64,000 nucleotides of DNA, from assembly GCA_025677815.1 (NCBI GenBank), contig JAIXMP010000001.1:806001-870000 (forward strand). The letters are read 5' to 3'. The notes beneath the pieces are model-generated. The model had not been told where the DNA came from and did no database searches. It saw nothing but the letters and a program-made list of their open reading frames with translations. This DNA is from Phascolomyces articulosus. Lineage: Eukaryota; Mucoromycota; Mucoromycetes; Mucorales; Lichtheimiaceae. The translations under genes were made by a program, and so were the position numbers. Below, in pieces: positions 1 through 11,677 of the stretch; position 1 is the first letter of the stretch, and each line of letters begins with the position of its first letter.

Positions 1-159
1 CTAATCTAATATTGTTATATAAGAGATAGTACTGCCTGTTTCAACTGGCACATTATTATTAATATAGCAAACGGATGATATAAGCATAATAGGTAGATAA
101 TGTGGCGTTTATAATAATCAATGATTGTAAGGTGGTTCAAAGAAATTGACAATTTTTCC

Positions 160-775
160 CTATGTTCCAAGAATCGCTATAACTCCTATGCTATATAACT
201 TCATCTACATCTTCCACATTCCAATGGTTGATCAGTGAGTTTGCAAATTATTTCAACACAACTGTCGTTGATATTTGACCGTCCACAATGCATGTTGCTT
301 ACTGATAATTTGCGAAAAAGTATTTTCTTGTCTACATCCATTACTTTTCGTCATACCAATAATCTTTAATTTTTTGTAGTCCATCGCGTCGCTGTATGTC
401 CTGTTTTTCAGGCTCGGCTAAATGGATATATAACCACTGGATACTATCACAGTGACACCATAAATTGAGTTCGGTAAGATCGTGTCCAGTTTGGATAGAT
501 AAGTTGGTTGAACCATGAAGCAGAAAACATAACCTATATTTATACATATATAATGATACTATTCATTTGCTACATCCATCATTATAGAAACCCAATTCTC
601 CATTTTTTCTATATCTTTTTCCGATTGTTGTCGTTGCAATTGATCTGTACGTGATAAATCTTCATTTTTATACTTTGTTGAAAAGTCATCTCGAATATAT
701 CTATTTATATAATCCGCGTACGAAGTATCTTGATTCCACGATACACGTATATAAGATAAATTTTGTCATGTTAAC
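160..775 (-). pseudogene. Possible relic of an unrecognised gene
   Basis: On the minus strand two coding-like stretches follow each other in different frames. The first (about 775 to 560) is rich in Asp, Glu, Gln and Arg and ends WVSIMMDVANE then a stop. The second (547 to 341) contains LNLWCHCDSIQWLYIHL and ends DYWYDEK then a stop, after which a third frame could continue. There is no good splice donor between them, so I read this as a frameshifted remnant rather than a spliced gene. No family recognised. It may also be chance reading in AT-rich DNA. Confidence 0.25.
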
Positions 776-1553
776 ATTGCGAAATGTTATAAACAGCGTA
801 CTTCTGTCCATGTTAAGCAGTCAATAATACCGAGTTGGTTAAAAATGGAGTTTTGAACTTGACAGGAAATAATGGTACCTTACGGCCATTGTGGTTTTTT
901 TTTTTGAAAAAAATAAAGGTTCATTTATTTTAGAATTAAAACTAGAAAATTTTTATAGAAACCTAATGGCAACTCACACACGATTTATATAAATATTATG
1001 CTATGCAAAAAAAAAGTCAATATCCCGGGTTGTGTAACATTGTCGGAAGAGGGTCTCGGAGGGGAGAGTCTAAAGGTATTAATGTTACACAAGGTCGGCA
1101 AGGGGTGTTCCCCTGTAATCCCGTAGGAGGTAAAACTCAGATTTTCCAGCGTCAGTTTCCTACCTTGCTTTAATGCACCACTGCCAATAAAAAAACAGTC
1201 TGCTGTTTTCCTTTACAACTATAAGCACATATAGGTACCACAACAGGGTACATAAAATAAAAAAATCATTAGATATGAAATTATTTTATGTATCCATAAT
1301 TAAACATTTAGTATTACGTAAACTAGCCGTTGTATTGCTATTTCTTTTATCTACGAGTGTAGCTAATATAATCTAAAATGTTGCGTTGCAGTGTTGAAGG
1401 TACACAAAAGATGTATAATTCAAGCACAGTCTTTTAAAAATAAACGTTTGACGCTGATCACCGACGAACGCAGTATATTTTTAATACAGATGCATTCGAC
1501 AATTCCTACTTCTTTTACTCTCATTCTTTTTCTTTTAACGATACGATTAAACA
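776..1553. other. Intergenic, with a GC-richer patch
   Basis: No gene seen. AT-rich, except for a GC-richer patch at about 1023-1140 that carries an inverted repeat (separate entry). The last 150 bases are the presumed promoter of the nucleoside hydrolase; I see no convincing TATA box. Confidence 0.5.
1030..1092. repeat. 12-base perfect inverted repeat, possible LTR-end remnant
   Basis: TTGTGTAACATT at 1030-1041 is the exact reverse complement of AATGTTACACAA at 1081-1092, with 39 bases between. The arms contain TGTAACA and TGTTACA, the kind of TG...CA ends found on LTRs, and the surrounding DNA to about 1140 is unusually GC-rich. It could be two LTR edges facing outward, a hairpin, or chance. 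No second copy is visible in the window. Confidence 0.35.
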
Positions 1554-3683
1554 ATGCAGATATTCCATTCATGGATATTTGTTGCTAGTCTCATTTTGTT
1601 ATTAATAATAAATGCTTTAACGGCTCTTGCAACACCATCTTCTTATGGTATATAATATACATATAAATAAAAGGGAGAGACAGACAAGTTAAAATGCAAT
1701 TGACAGCGACCTACTGGTCCCAGCTACTTTTTTTATTACGACGGCCTACTACTATTCCTTGGGCTATATATGAAAAACATCTAGTTTTCTTCTAATGTTA
1801 TTTTTATTATTTATAAAAAATAGAAGGCCATCATTATATCAACAACAATAAAAGACAACAGCTACAAACTCCAAGTAAAGAAGACCAAGTCACTCAAACC
1901 AAAGGATCCGTTATTCTTGATATTGATCCTGTAAGAAAAAACAAGATGTTTTTTTTCTCATATACACCACATAATATCACACAAATCTATGTAACTAATT
2001 CCGCCCCTAAATTTAATACTATCATGACGTTCTAATCTAGGGAGTAGATGATGCACTGACGCTGTTTCTAATGTTATTATCACCTGAAGTAAATTTGCGT
2101 GCAGTTACAGTCGTTCGTGGCAATACAGATATAGAAAATGCCAAACGAAATGTCATTACTTGTCTTGATGCTGTCTATAAACACTATGAATACCTTGGAA
2201 TCCCTTTGCCTGGATTCGCAGAACTGCCCTTTTTGGCCATAGGTAAGAGAGAAGATAGGGTTGCTGTATTGTATGATCAGCATTAAGTCATCCCCCTTTT
2301 TTTACAATCTCTAAACTTTATATTTAATCATAATTAGGGGAAGGGGAACCGTTGAATCCAAGCTATGCCAAAGGATCCGATGGTTTTATGGGAAAAGATG
2401 GTTTTGGTGATATTTTTACATTGGTAGGATAAACAATTTTCGGTAATACATGAATTTCCAATTATGTTATTGAACAATAAACAAAAATAATACCTTTTTA
2501 TTGTATATAGGACATGTATAAACCACCCAAAAACTGGCAAGCCATGGTATATAACAGTCATGGAACAAAAGAAGATAAAACATTTTTCAAGAGTTCACCT
2601 CGTCAAGGAGGACCTGAAGAGATCCTATATCAACTTGAACATGCACCACCATTCACGGTTACTATCCTGGCTGTTGGCCCATTAACCAATTTGGCCACAG
2701 CCTATATGCTTGACCCTGTTGTATTTCATCGAGCCAAACAAATTATTATTATGGGAGGGTAAGTCGTGAAGGATCCCTTCTCTTCATTATGACCGTCGAT
2801 ATATATATATATATATATAGCTGATATAAATACAATTTTTTTTATCTTATAAAAAGCAAAGTCCCTATTTCTGAAAAAGTTACATCATTTTCTAAAGGTG
2901 AATTCAATTTTGCCTGTGATCCTGATGCTGCTCATATCGTGTTAGGTACATCCAAAGGGTTTGATCAAGATATTCATACGTATGGTGCACGATTGAAGCT
3001 TTTCAATGAAGGAAAAAAGGCACCAATGGATATCGTTCTCATTCCACTGGACGGTAACTAAATTTATTTTTGTTTTTCATTACAAGCACTTTGTTATTAG
3101 ATATTAGAATGATAGATACTAATATTCTTTTTCTTTCTTTACAACGTATCATTTATTTAGTTGGAGAAAATCAAGGAAGGAATAGCGTAACAATATCAAA
3201 ACAGGATTATTTCCAATATATTGTACCATTAAAAACACCTCTTGGTATTATAAGTACGGCCATGATGGATCTTGGATTTGTACGTGATCCCGAACGACAT
3301 CTCGAACGAGATAATCATCAATCACTTGTGAGGTAATGATAAGTATCCAACGAAGGACATGTCTTTTTTCATATATGAGCGAGTTTTTACTCATACGCAG
3401 AATCATTTATATATGTAGCTACGATTCCATTAGTGGTGTCGTGTTATTGGATTTGTTCAATGATGTTTTTGACCAGTATTGGCATTCCCAATATTATAGT
3501 TTACGTATTGAAACTCGAGATATTACATGTTTGGGAGCTTCGCTATTTGATTCTTCCGAGATTACAAGCAGTATAACGGATAGTGATCAAACACATCATA
3601 GTCATATTCGAATGGTCTTGTATGAAAAAGAACCTCATTACAACCAGGTCCTCATATCACGGTTATTTTCTTCCAATCAATGA
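1554..3683 (+). CDS. Secreted inosine-uridine preferring nucleoside hydrolase
   Basis: This family cleaves the N-glycosidic bond of ribonucleosides, for nucleoside salvage. Eight exons: 1554-1647, 1824-1930, 2041-2242, 2338-2423, 2511-2758, 2857-3053, 3161-3332, 3419-3683; phases agree throughout, giving 456 residues. Residues 1-25 form a hydrophobic signal peptide, so the enzyme is probably secreted or vacuolar. The calcium/ribose-binding signature DIDPGVDDA (residues 64-72) is intact and split by intron 2. Further family motifs are GKDGFGD, a TILAVGPLTNLA strand-turn and GEFNFACDPDAA. The aspartate clusters suggest an active enzyme. At 456 residues it is longer than bacterial members (about 310), as are some plant and fungal forms. 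The start was chosen because it alone gives a signal peptide joined in frame to exon 2. Substrate preference cannot be read from the sequence. Confidence 0.9.
2801..2818. repeat. (TA)n microsatellite in an intron
   Basis: A TA dinucleotide run inside intron 5 of the nucleoside hydrolase gene. Confidence 0.7.
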
Positions 3684-4257
3684 AATCAATATTACATAAA
3701 TACTATTTATATATAATAATCTTATAAAATAGAAGAAGGATTTTTTTGATCCTATCAAATAAAGTGTGTGAATTATGATCTATACGTTAAAAAAAGTGAT
3801 ACTAAACTTTAATCGTCGCAACATGCTACAAGAACATCTAGAAACATGTCTTTTATTTTTTCACACGGAACAAAAAATAATAATCCAGATTTTTTTCTAG
3901 TTCCATAAATGTAAAAAGATAAAAAAGATATGCTCTGCTCTTATTTTTTTTCTGTGCTACGCTACATGACAATTTTCCTTTTTATTTCATTATTTTTTTT
4001 TTGTATATACTTCTTGATCAGATAGGTGATCAGAAAAAAAAAAGAGAGAAAAAAAGGGAATGGATGAAAGGCGGCGAGGAAATGTTTCCAAGAAACTATA
4101 TAGACTATATATGTGTAAAGAATTTTGTAATAAAAAAAAGGCCCTTTTTTTCTCTATTTTAACTTTTTATATGTGTATATTCTTTATATTTTGTTTTTTT
4201 CGACCTATATCCGTTCTCCTCCATTATCCACACTATATATATACAACAAGAATATGA
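3684..4257. other. Convergent intergenic, A/T tracts
   Basis: Lies between the 3' ends of the nucleoside hydrolase (+) and the zinc-finger gene (-). It contains long A and T runs and AATAAA-like sequence near 3757. No gene seen. Confidence 0.5.
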
Positions 4258-5706
4258 CTATCGAGGATATATCCATCGGACATCAGGTCGTGAAGATGTT
4301 GTTACATTTTTTGAATATGACGAGGTACTGGCAGTTGTCTGTGAGGGTGATTGTTCTTTTTCTACTTCCATAGGAGCGACTCCATTCTCTTGTTGTTGTT
4401 GTTGCTTTTGATGATGTGGGGTAGTAGGTGAAGTAGGTTTGACACATGGATGATTGTTTTCATCCAAATCCACAGCATGGCTATCTTCATGATAACGTAA
4501 AGTATGATATACCAAGCCATCTCTTGTCGCATAATGTTTTCTATTGGCTGTACAATGATTATAAACACATGTATAAGGTTCTTGTCCTTGGTGCATTTCT
4601 GATACATGTTTAACCACATTGGTCTTGCGTGGAAAACGGGCTTGACAACAAGGACAATACAATGGATGATACACAGAATTGATTAATGCTTCAGCTGCAG
4701 GAGTTAATCGTGTGACAGAGGATGAAGTAGGTGATGCCATTGTACTTGAAGTTAAAGCATATGATTTTGATGTATGGATTTTGAATGATAAGGAAGAAGA
4801 AGAAGCGGAAGAAGAGGTCGAAGGTCTTTGAGAGGTCGTTATGGTTGTTTTTGTCGCTGTTGTTGTAGTGGTAGGAGTAGTAGGAGATGGTATTTTCAAT
4901 GTTGGCTGTTGTTTTTGTTGTTGTGGCTGTTGAATTGTAGGGGAAGTTGTTGTAGACGTAGTACTCGTGTCAGGTATCGTGACAGGAATAATACGAGCCA
5001 TGGTAGATTTAGGCTTTGTTTTTGTTTTTGGTGTGGCGTTGTGATTATTATTATTGTTGTTAGTACGGTGATGATATTGATGATGGTGATGATGATTAGT
5101 AGTAGTAATAATAGTGTTATTAGGGTGATGATGATCATGGGATAGTGGCTGTTCTTGTTGGTGTTGATGATGAGGATGAAGAATACATTGATGTGAATGA
5201 TGTTGAAAAACGGCAGAAGGTTTTGCTGCGGTGGGAGTAAAGGTACCTAATGGAGGCATTAATCGATAATGCATAAAAGGTGGTTCTGGACGAATATGTT
5301 TTGAAGAAGCTTGTTTGATTAAATGGGATCGACTCAAATGAAACCTCAGGGCAGTGCGCGAATTAAAACTTAATTCACAATGAGGATGTAAACATGGATA
5401 ACGGCGTCTTCGATTATTATGATGACATGTATGATGATGGTATCGATTTTCAATGTCACTTGTAGCCACTCTATCACATGTTGAACAAATGAGGGGTGGA
5501 TAAGTGATATCAATCAGGGACAAGACATTCAAATATGGATTATCGATTGTCAATGGATTGTTATATTCTGTCATGGTTGTTGTTGTTGTTCTCGTATCTT
5601 GTACCTGTTGATCGTCAGGATTCATCTTTTTTGTTGTGGTAGTAGTAGTTGTTGTAGTAGTGATAATAGGAACAGTTGCTTCGTTATTTTTTGTCATTGT
5701 ATTCAT
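4258..5706 (-). CDS. C2H2 zinc-finger protein with low-complexity middle
   Basis: Intronless, 482 residues, probably a nuclear DNA-binding protein. Finger 1 at residues 105-128 has C-x4-C-x12-H-x4-H spacing. Finger 2 at 351-372 has C-x2-C-x12-H-x4-H. Finger 3 at 380-406 has C-x4-C with a longer 15-residue loop before its histidines. A separate Cys/His patch at 74-95 (CSTC then HHHTCHH) may be a degenerate finger. The roughly 220 residues between fingers 1 and 2 are almost entirely Thr, His, Gln, Asn and Ser runs, and the N-terminus has a ten-Thr run. The tail is Gln- and Thr-rich. No named regulator is recognisable. It diverges from the LRRC40-like gene across a 773-base gap. The lack of introns contrasts with most neighbours. 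Confidence 0.8.
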   Translation of the reverse strand: MNTMTKNNEATVPIITTTTTTTTTTKKMNPDDQQVQDTRTTTTTMTEYNNPLTIDNPYLNVLSLIDITYPPLICSTCDRVATSDIENRYHHHTCHHNNRRRRYPCLHPHCELSFNSRTALRFHLSRSHLIKQASSKHIRPEPPFMHYRLMPPLGTFTPTAAKPSAVFQHHSHQCILHPHHQHQQEQPLSHDHHHPNNTIITTTNHHHHHQYHHRTNNNNNNHNATPKTKTKPKSTMARIIPVTIPDTSTTSTTTSPTIQQPQQQKQQPTLKIPSPTTPTTTTTATKTTITTSQRPSTSSSASSSSLSFKIHTSKSYALTSSTMASPTSSSVTRLTPAAEALINSVYHPLYCPCCQARFPRKTNVVKHVSEMHQGQEPYTCVYNHCTANRKHYATRDGLVYHTLRYHEDSHAVDLDENNHPCVKPTSPTTPHHQKQQQQQENGVAPMEVEKEQSPSQTTASTSSYSKNVTTSSRPDVRWIYPR

Positions 5707-6479
5707 TGGGGGGTTGAATCGAGATTATTTGTTTTTTTAGAAAAAAGTACAAGAATGCGTGAGAGATGATGTTGACATTGAGAAAGAAAAAGAGATGAAG
5801 GAAAAGAAGAGCAGAAAAAAAGAGGGTAACAAAAAAAAATAAAAAAAATAAAAAAAAGAGAGGAAATAAAACGTAATCAAGAATAACTATTAATGATTTT
5901 TTGGTGTAGGTGAATTGGATTATTTATTATTTTATTACCCAGCAAAACTTATATAAACAAAAAAATATCCCACTAGTGCATGAAAATAGGTCCTGTTGTT
6001 CAAGCCTGGCAATTGTATTTGATGTGTATGAATTATTATTATGATATATCCTTCACTCTTTTTCTTCGCCTTTATCATCATTATACTATCCTTATTACGA
6101 GTATCACTATTATCCATTGATATAATCATGATTAGAATCATAATGGAATAGATATAATCTGATAGAAATCTCACACGGTAAACCTTCAAAGTCGAATTAT
6201 TTGAAAGAGAGAACAGAGTCCATCATCAGCTTATTTTGAACTTTATAGAAGTTTGAAGTTACACCAATTGCATAAGTTGGACAAGTTGCTCTCCGATGCG
6301 TGTCAGTTTATATAATTCTCGGTTCTCCTTCTTTTTGAAGTAACTTTAAGAAGAAAAATAATCCCCTTTCTCTTTTTTTTTTTGCTCCCTTTTCCTTCTT
6401 CTTTTACTTTATTTCATATCCATTCTTTTTTCTTTACAATAGTATTTTGTCCTTGTTCAAAAAAAGAAGTGATTGAATC
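5707..6479. other. Divergent promoter region
   Basis: Shared upstream region of the zinc-finger gene (-) and the LRRC40-like gene (+). Purine-rich (GA) on the zinc-finger side at about 5750-5870 and pyrimidine-rich just before 6480, so each start is preceded by a CT-rich leader on its own coding strand. No gene seen. Confidence 0.5.
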
Positions 6480-9162
6480 ATGCAAAAAAGATCTTCACTG
6501 CAACCACGACCTACCAAGGCATCCATGTTAAGACAACAAGGTCAACAACAAACATCCCCTCGGTCTACTACGCCTGTATCATCCACACCCACACTACCAC
6601 CTCCAACAACAACAACGAACAAGAGAAATAGTAAAGTCCAAGCATCCGAAGGAATTCGTGCTTTTATGGCAGCTCAACGTGCTGTCGCTGCTCAACGTAA
6701 AAAAACAACAGAGAAAGAAGAAACACCTCAAGAAAATAGTCGTTCGAGAATCCGTGTCATGACAGGAGCTAATCGTTATTCTTATGACGATAATGATCCT
6801 TTTGGTATGGGAGAACAAAAACCTAATCTGAAATTACAAACATTGATTCGTCAAGCTAAATCGTCGGGTAAATTAAATCTTGCCAATCGTCATTTGGATC
6901 GCGTTCCTGATGAAGTTTGGTCCATGTAAGTTTGTTTGTTTTCTTTGCGGGAGGGAAGGAGTGATGCTCGCATTCTATGATACAACTTATGCAAAAAGTC
7001 TTGGGTACTTCATATACAGAATATGTAACAAATAAAACGTGTCATGGATTTTTATTTTTATTTAGGTATCATGTGGATCCAAACAAAATCGTGGTGGATT
7101 TTAGTTCCACAGATGATGCATGGTATGATTCTACCGAGTTGAACAAATTGATTATTTCGGATAATTCAATTACTGACATTGATGAAAGACTTGGACAAGA
7201 GTTTGGGGCTCTTACTTTGCTGGATGTAAGTTGGAATAACATATATGTATAGAGGATAGACCGGGGAAAGAGAGAAAATTCCATCAAAAATCTCATACAA
7301 TCACTCCTCACGATTAGTGTCGTAACAATCAATTGGAAAAATTACCTGAATCTTTACGTCAATTACAACAATTGACTGTGTTACACCTCTCCCATAACCA
7401 AATCCAAACATTTCCCGAATCTATTTTTGATTTGGAACGATTACGTGATTTGGATCTATCGCATAATCAATTGACTGTGGTACCTCCCACCATCAAACGT
7501 CTTGGTCAACTGGAAACATTGGATTTAAATGATAATCTTATTCAAGAAGTGGCGGATGAGATTGGTCATTTGGTCAAATTACGAAAATTGTATTTGAATC
7601 AAAATCAATTGGTACAATTACCTTTGATCCATCATTTAAAGAATTTGAAAAAATTGGAGGAATTGCACTTGTTCAAGAATCAATTACGTGTTCTTTTCGT
7701 TCAAGGTAAAATTAATCATTTGTTACTGGGGGGAGAGGTGGTATACCACACGCACAAAAAAAAATTGAATGCGAAGATTCAGTTTTCAATCTAAATTATG
7801 TATATACATAATATAGAAGAGACAGGTGGTGCCATTGAATTACCTTCATTATCTCGATTGGATGTACGACAAAATAACTTGGCTCATATCATGGAATGGG
7901 GAAAAGAATCATTGTTATCCCTCCCAAAACTGAAAGAAATGTTATTAGCCATGAATCATCTTTCTCAAGCTTCGATTGGATTCGTTTCTTTACTGAAAAA
8001 TACACCTCACGTCCAAACCTTGGATATTTCATCCAATTTGTTTTCGGAAATTCCGGATGCCGTGATTCATGATTTATCGCAATTGCAACGGTTGGATGTG
8101 AGTGCGAATCATTTACGTCAATTACGTAATGATTTGGGCCAATTGAAACATCTACAGGTACTTTCTTGGGAAGGTAATCCATTACGTTCCGCACCAAGAA
8201 ATGTGAGTATGGCAGAATTGATCGAATCACTGCGTTCAAAAATGGTATTAGATCAACAAGAACAAGGAGAAGAACAAGAGGAAGCACACGATGATCATGC
8301 AGCACATCATGCTTCTGCAGCAGCAGCATCAACTACATTCGATCCTACTACTACAAAAGTACCTTCATCATCGTCGATGGATGTCGTCAATCCAATGCAC
8401 TCACCTGCTCCTCCCAAAAGAGCTAGTGGGACATTGGATTTATCACAAAAACGACTTTCAGAATTGGATCCAAGTGAATTATCCTCGATAACAACCCATC
8501 CTGCCACATTGCAACTACATCATAACATGTTTGATACGATCCCCATGGCTCTTTTTGATCATCCACTTGCATCTACTCTCGTGGCATTGGATCTGGATCA
8601 TAATCGAATCAAAACTTTATCATTGACGACATTAGAAAACACCCATGTCTTTCCCTCCCTCCAAAAAGTATCCCTTTCCAATAATCGTATTACTACTCTT
8701 TCTTTCCACGACAAAGAAAAAGATTCTTTTTCATTAGTATTCCCCCAATTGATTGAATTGAATATCAGTATCAATCAATTGACCCAGTTACCTGAAAATT
8801 TACGAGATTATTTACCCCGTTTACGTACATTGAAAGCCAATACCAATCGTATTGATAAAATTATACCTCAAACTCTGGAAGGATTGGAAATTATTGATTT
8901 GGGTAATAATGATATTGGTCAGTTACCACCTGAAATTGGAAGAATTGAAACGATTCGAGAATTGATATTGTATGGTAACAGGTATGTATTTATAGAATAG
9001 ATTGAATTTGGGGAAGAAAACAAGATGTATACCTTTGCCTTTCTCTCTCTCTTTACTGATATATAAATAAATAAATATAGATTCCGTATACCACGACCCG
9101 CCGTGTTGGATCAAGGAACGAGAGCTGTATTAGAATTCTTACGTCGACGTCTTCAAAACTAA
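6480..9162 (+). CDS. LRRC40-like leucine-rich repeat protein
   Basis: Five exons (6480-6925, 7066-7225, 7318-7705, 7817-8981, 9081-9162), 746 residues, phases consistent. The N-terminal 100 residues are Ser/Thr/Gln-rich and basic. Then comes the block QAKSSGKLNLANRHLDRVPDEVW, which resembles the start of animal LRRC40, followed by many LRRs of the LxxLxLxxNxLxxLP type. A linker of about 80 residues rich in Glu, Ala, His and Ser interrupts the repeats (around 8220-8420). More LRRs follow, then the C-terminal cap GNRFRIPRPAVLDQGTRAVL..FLRRRL, which also matches LRRC40. It is presumably an intracellular scaffold; no enzymatic domain is seen. AATAAA at about 9195 may be the polyadenylation signal. 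The orthology call rests on the two end blocks and overall architecture. Confidence 0.85.
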
Positions 9163-9620
9163 AAATAACTACAGATAAAAAAGAACCAATCAAATAAAAC
9201 ATAATCGGCTATTTATTTCACCCGCTCATTTTTGTTTCCATAAACATCCTACGTCATCTTTTGTTTTTTGTTGAGTGTGTAAGTTTTTCGTATAACACAG
9301 CACAACATGCAAGTAGTGGTATGGACTTGGTTGAAGCGTGTGTAATAAAGCAGATCTGGTTGTTATTTTCCCAGCTTCCTTCTCCGAAATATATTTCGCA
9401 AACCCAAAAACATACTTCACCAACCACAAAGCACGAACGAAAAAACACCAACCACACACCCTTTTTTTTATTATTTTAACATAAATCCTTAAAGAAGCGC
9501 ACCTTCTCTCTATAACTTATACACGAGCCCCAATATACTTTTTCTTCTTCTTTGTAAGTTATTTCAACACTAGCTATTACAACAACAACAACAACAAAAC
9601 TTACGCGAAATTCTAAATTC
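9163..9620. other. Intergenic, promoter of the kinase gene
   Basis: No gene seen. Contains the LRRC40-like 3' end and a CT/CAA-rich leader (CAACAACAACAACAA near 9580-9598) before the kinase start. Confidence 0.5.
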
Positions 9621-11677
9621 ATGTCAAGTATGTATATATAAATATAAACATTTTCCTTTATTCATTGGGAGTGTGTGGTTGTGGATGGGTACAATGTCTA
9701 TTTGAGAGAGAATGGAGTTTTCTTTTTTTTAGAAAAAAAAAGATGGAGAAAAAAATTACCAGATGTGGAGATTTTAATTATGCTTTATCCCATGGAATAT
9801 CTCTTTTTTTTGTACATTTCCGTTGAACATGGTCTTGTTTTGCAAAACAAAAAAAAAGTAATAACATTCTAATAATAACACTAATAATAATAAACTCTCA
9901 CTTTCTTTCTTTCTCTCTCTTTTCCAATGTCCATTAATAGGTCAAAGCGATTCAGCAAGAACTGTACGTGTGGTTGCAAAGGATGCCAAAACAGGCAAAC
10001 AGATCAAGTTATCGTATGTCAACAAAAAAGTGACTGGAAATGGATCATTTGGTGTTGTGTATCAAACACGTTTATTAGATACCAATGAAGATGCTGCAAT
10101 TAAAAAAGTGCTTCAAGATAGACGATTCAAGGTAAAAAAACTATATATTTTTTCGATGTTTTTGTTTTTGTTTATTTTATGATATATATGATGTATGGGG
10201 GGTTGATGACTTGGTCATTGATTTTGCCTGAAAGATGAGGAGGGGATGACATTAGACTCACATTCAATTTATTTGGGGGTTAATATGGATAGAACCGCGA
10301 ATTGCAAATTATGCGGATAGTAGATCATCCCAATGTTTGTCGATTAAAATCTTATTTTTATAACCAAGTTGAAAACAAGGTATTTATTATCCATGTATAA
10401 ATATATAAAATGAAAAGGAGAGTCATGTTATTTTTATGTGTTTGGTGGCGCGTCATCTCATCATTTTTTATACATTTATAGCAAGATGAAGTATATCTGA
10501 ATCTCGTCATGGAATATGTTCCCGATACATTATATCGTGCTATTCGACATTATGCCAAGCAGAAACAAACCATGCCTACCATGTTGGTCCGGGTCTATAT
10601 GTATCAGGTGTTACGATCACTTGCTTATATCCATTCACTTGGCATATGTCATCGAGATATTAAACCACAAAATATATTACTTGATCCAACTTCCGGGATC
10701 TGCAAGATGTGTGATTTTGGCAGGTAAATTAAAAATCGTGTGATAAAAGTTTTAACATTGAGAGTTGTCCAATTTATTTACCATGAATGCTCAACCACAA
10801 CAAATCTTTTTTTATCATGATAGTGCCAAGATCTTAGTCGCAGGTGAACCCAATGTATCCTATATTTGTTCAAGATACTATCGAGCTCCGGAACTAATTT
10901 TTGGTGCTACTAATTATACATTGAATATCGATATATGGTCCACAGGCTGCGTGATGGCCGAATTATTATTGGGACAACCGTTTTTCCCTGGTGATAGTGG
11001 TATTGATCAGTTGGTAGAAATTATTAAAATATTGGGTACACCAAGTAAACAAGAAATTGCTGCCATGAATGCTAGTTATGTGGAGCATCGATTTCCTCAA
11101 ATCAAACCTCATCCTTTGACCAAGGTAAAGTATAAAATAAAAAAAAAGGTCGAAACAGTGAACTAAAATAAAAATGAGGGGCTCGCCATTTATTATTATT
11201 ATTTTGTAGATCTTTGTCTCAGCACCAGAAGCAGCGGTCGATCTGATCACGCAAATGTTACAATATCATCCGCAGCATCGTGTCAGTGCTATTGAAGCAT
11301 TGTGTCACCCATTTTTTGATCCTCTTCGTGACCCCACGGCGCGTTTACCGAACGGAGAGCCTTTACCACCTCTTTTTGATTTCTCTAAACATGGTTCGTA
11401 TCAAATAGGAAAAAAAGCAATACATTCCTAACTTTATCATGATATATTTTAAAATACGATGGTTCATTCATGCTTGGCATTTCGTCTTGGCTCATTCTAA
11501 AACGTTTTCATTCCCCCCCTTCGTTCCAATATGATAGAATTATCCATCCGACCTGATCTGATACATCGCTTAGTTCCACCTTTTTATGAACAAGAATTAT
11601 ATAATCGCGGTATTGATATACATCATTTTGAACCAATACCAGCTGATCAACTCAAGATACCACCTTCTTATGTCTAA
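9621..11677 (+). CDS. GSK3: Glycogen synthase kinase-3 (GSK3) family kinase
   Basis: Seven exons: 9621-9627, 9941-10131, 10293-10379, 10482-10723, 10824-11124, 11210-11393, 11538-11677; 383 residues, near the size of fungal GSK3. The glycine loop GNGSFGVVY is at residues 35-43, the catalytic lysine is in AAIKK (K57), and HRDIKPQN and DFGSAK are intact. The activation-loop block [16 protein letters not shown] is the GSK3 signature, including the tyrosine phosphorylated in active GSK3. C-lobe motifs [15 protein letters not shown] and [13 protein letters not shown] also fit. The first exon encodes only ATG TCA A; it was chosen because GTATGT follows and it joins exon 2 in frame to give MSSQSDSART. 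GSK3 kinases phosphorylate serine/threonine on primed substrates in growth, morphogenesis and stress signalling. Confidence 0.95.

Noticed and set aside
4828..5145. Plus-strand frame of 105 residues rich in Cys, Arg and Val
   Set aside because: Opposite strand of the Thr/His/Gln runs of the zinc-finger gene; composition explained by those repeats.
7889..8332. Minus-strand frame of 147 residues
   Set aside because: Antisense to the large LRR exon, whose repeats are unmistakable.
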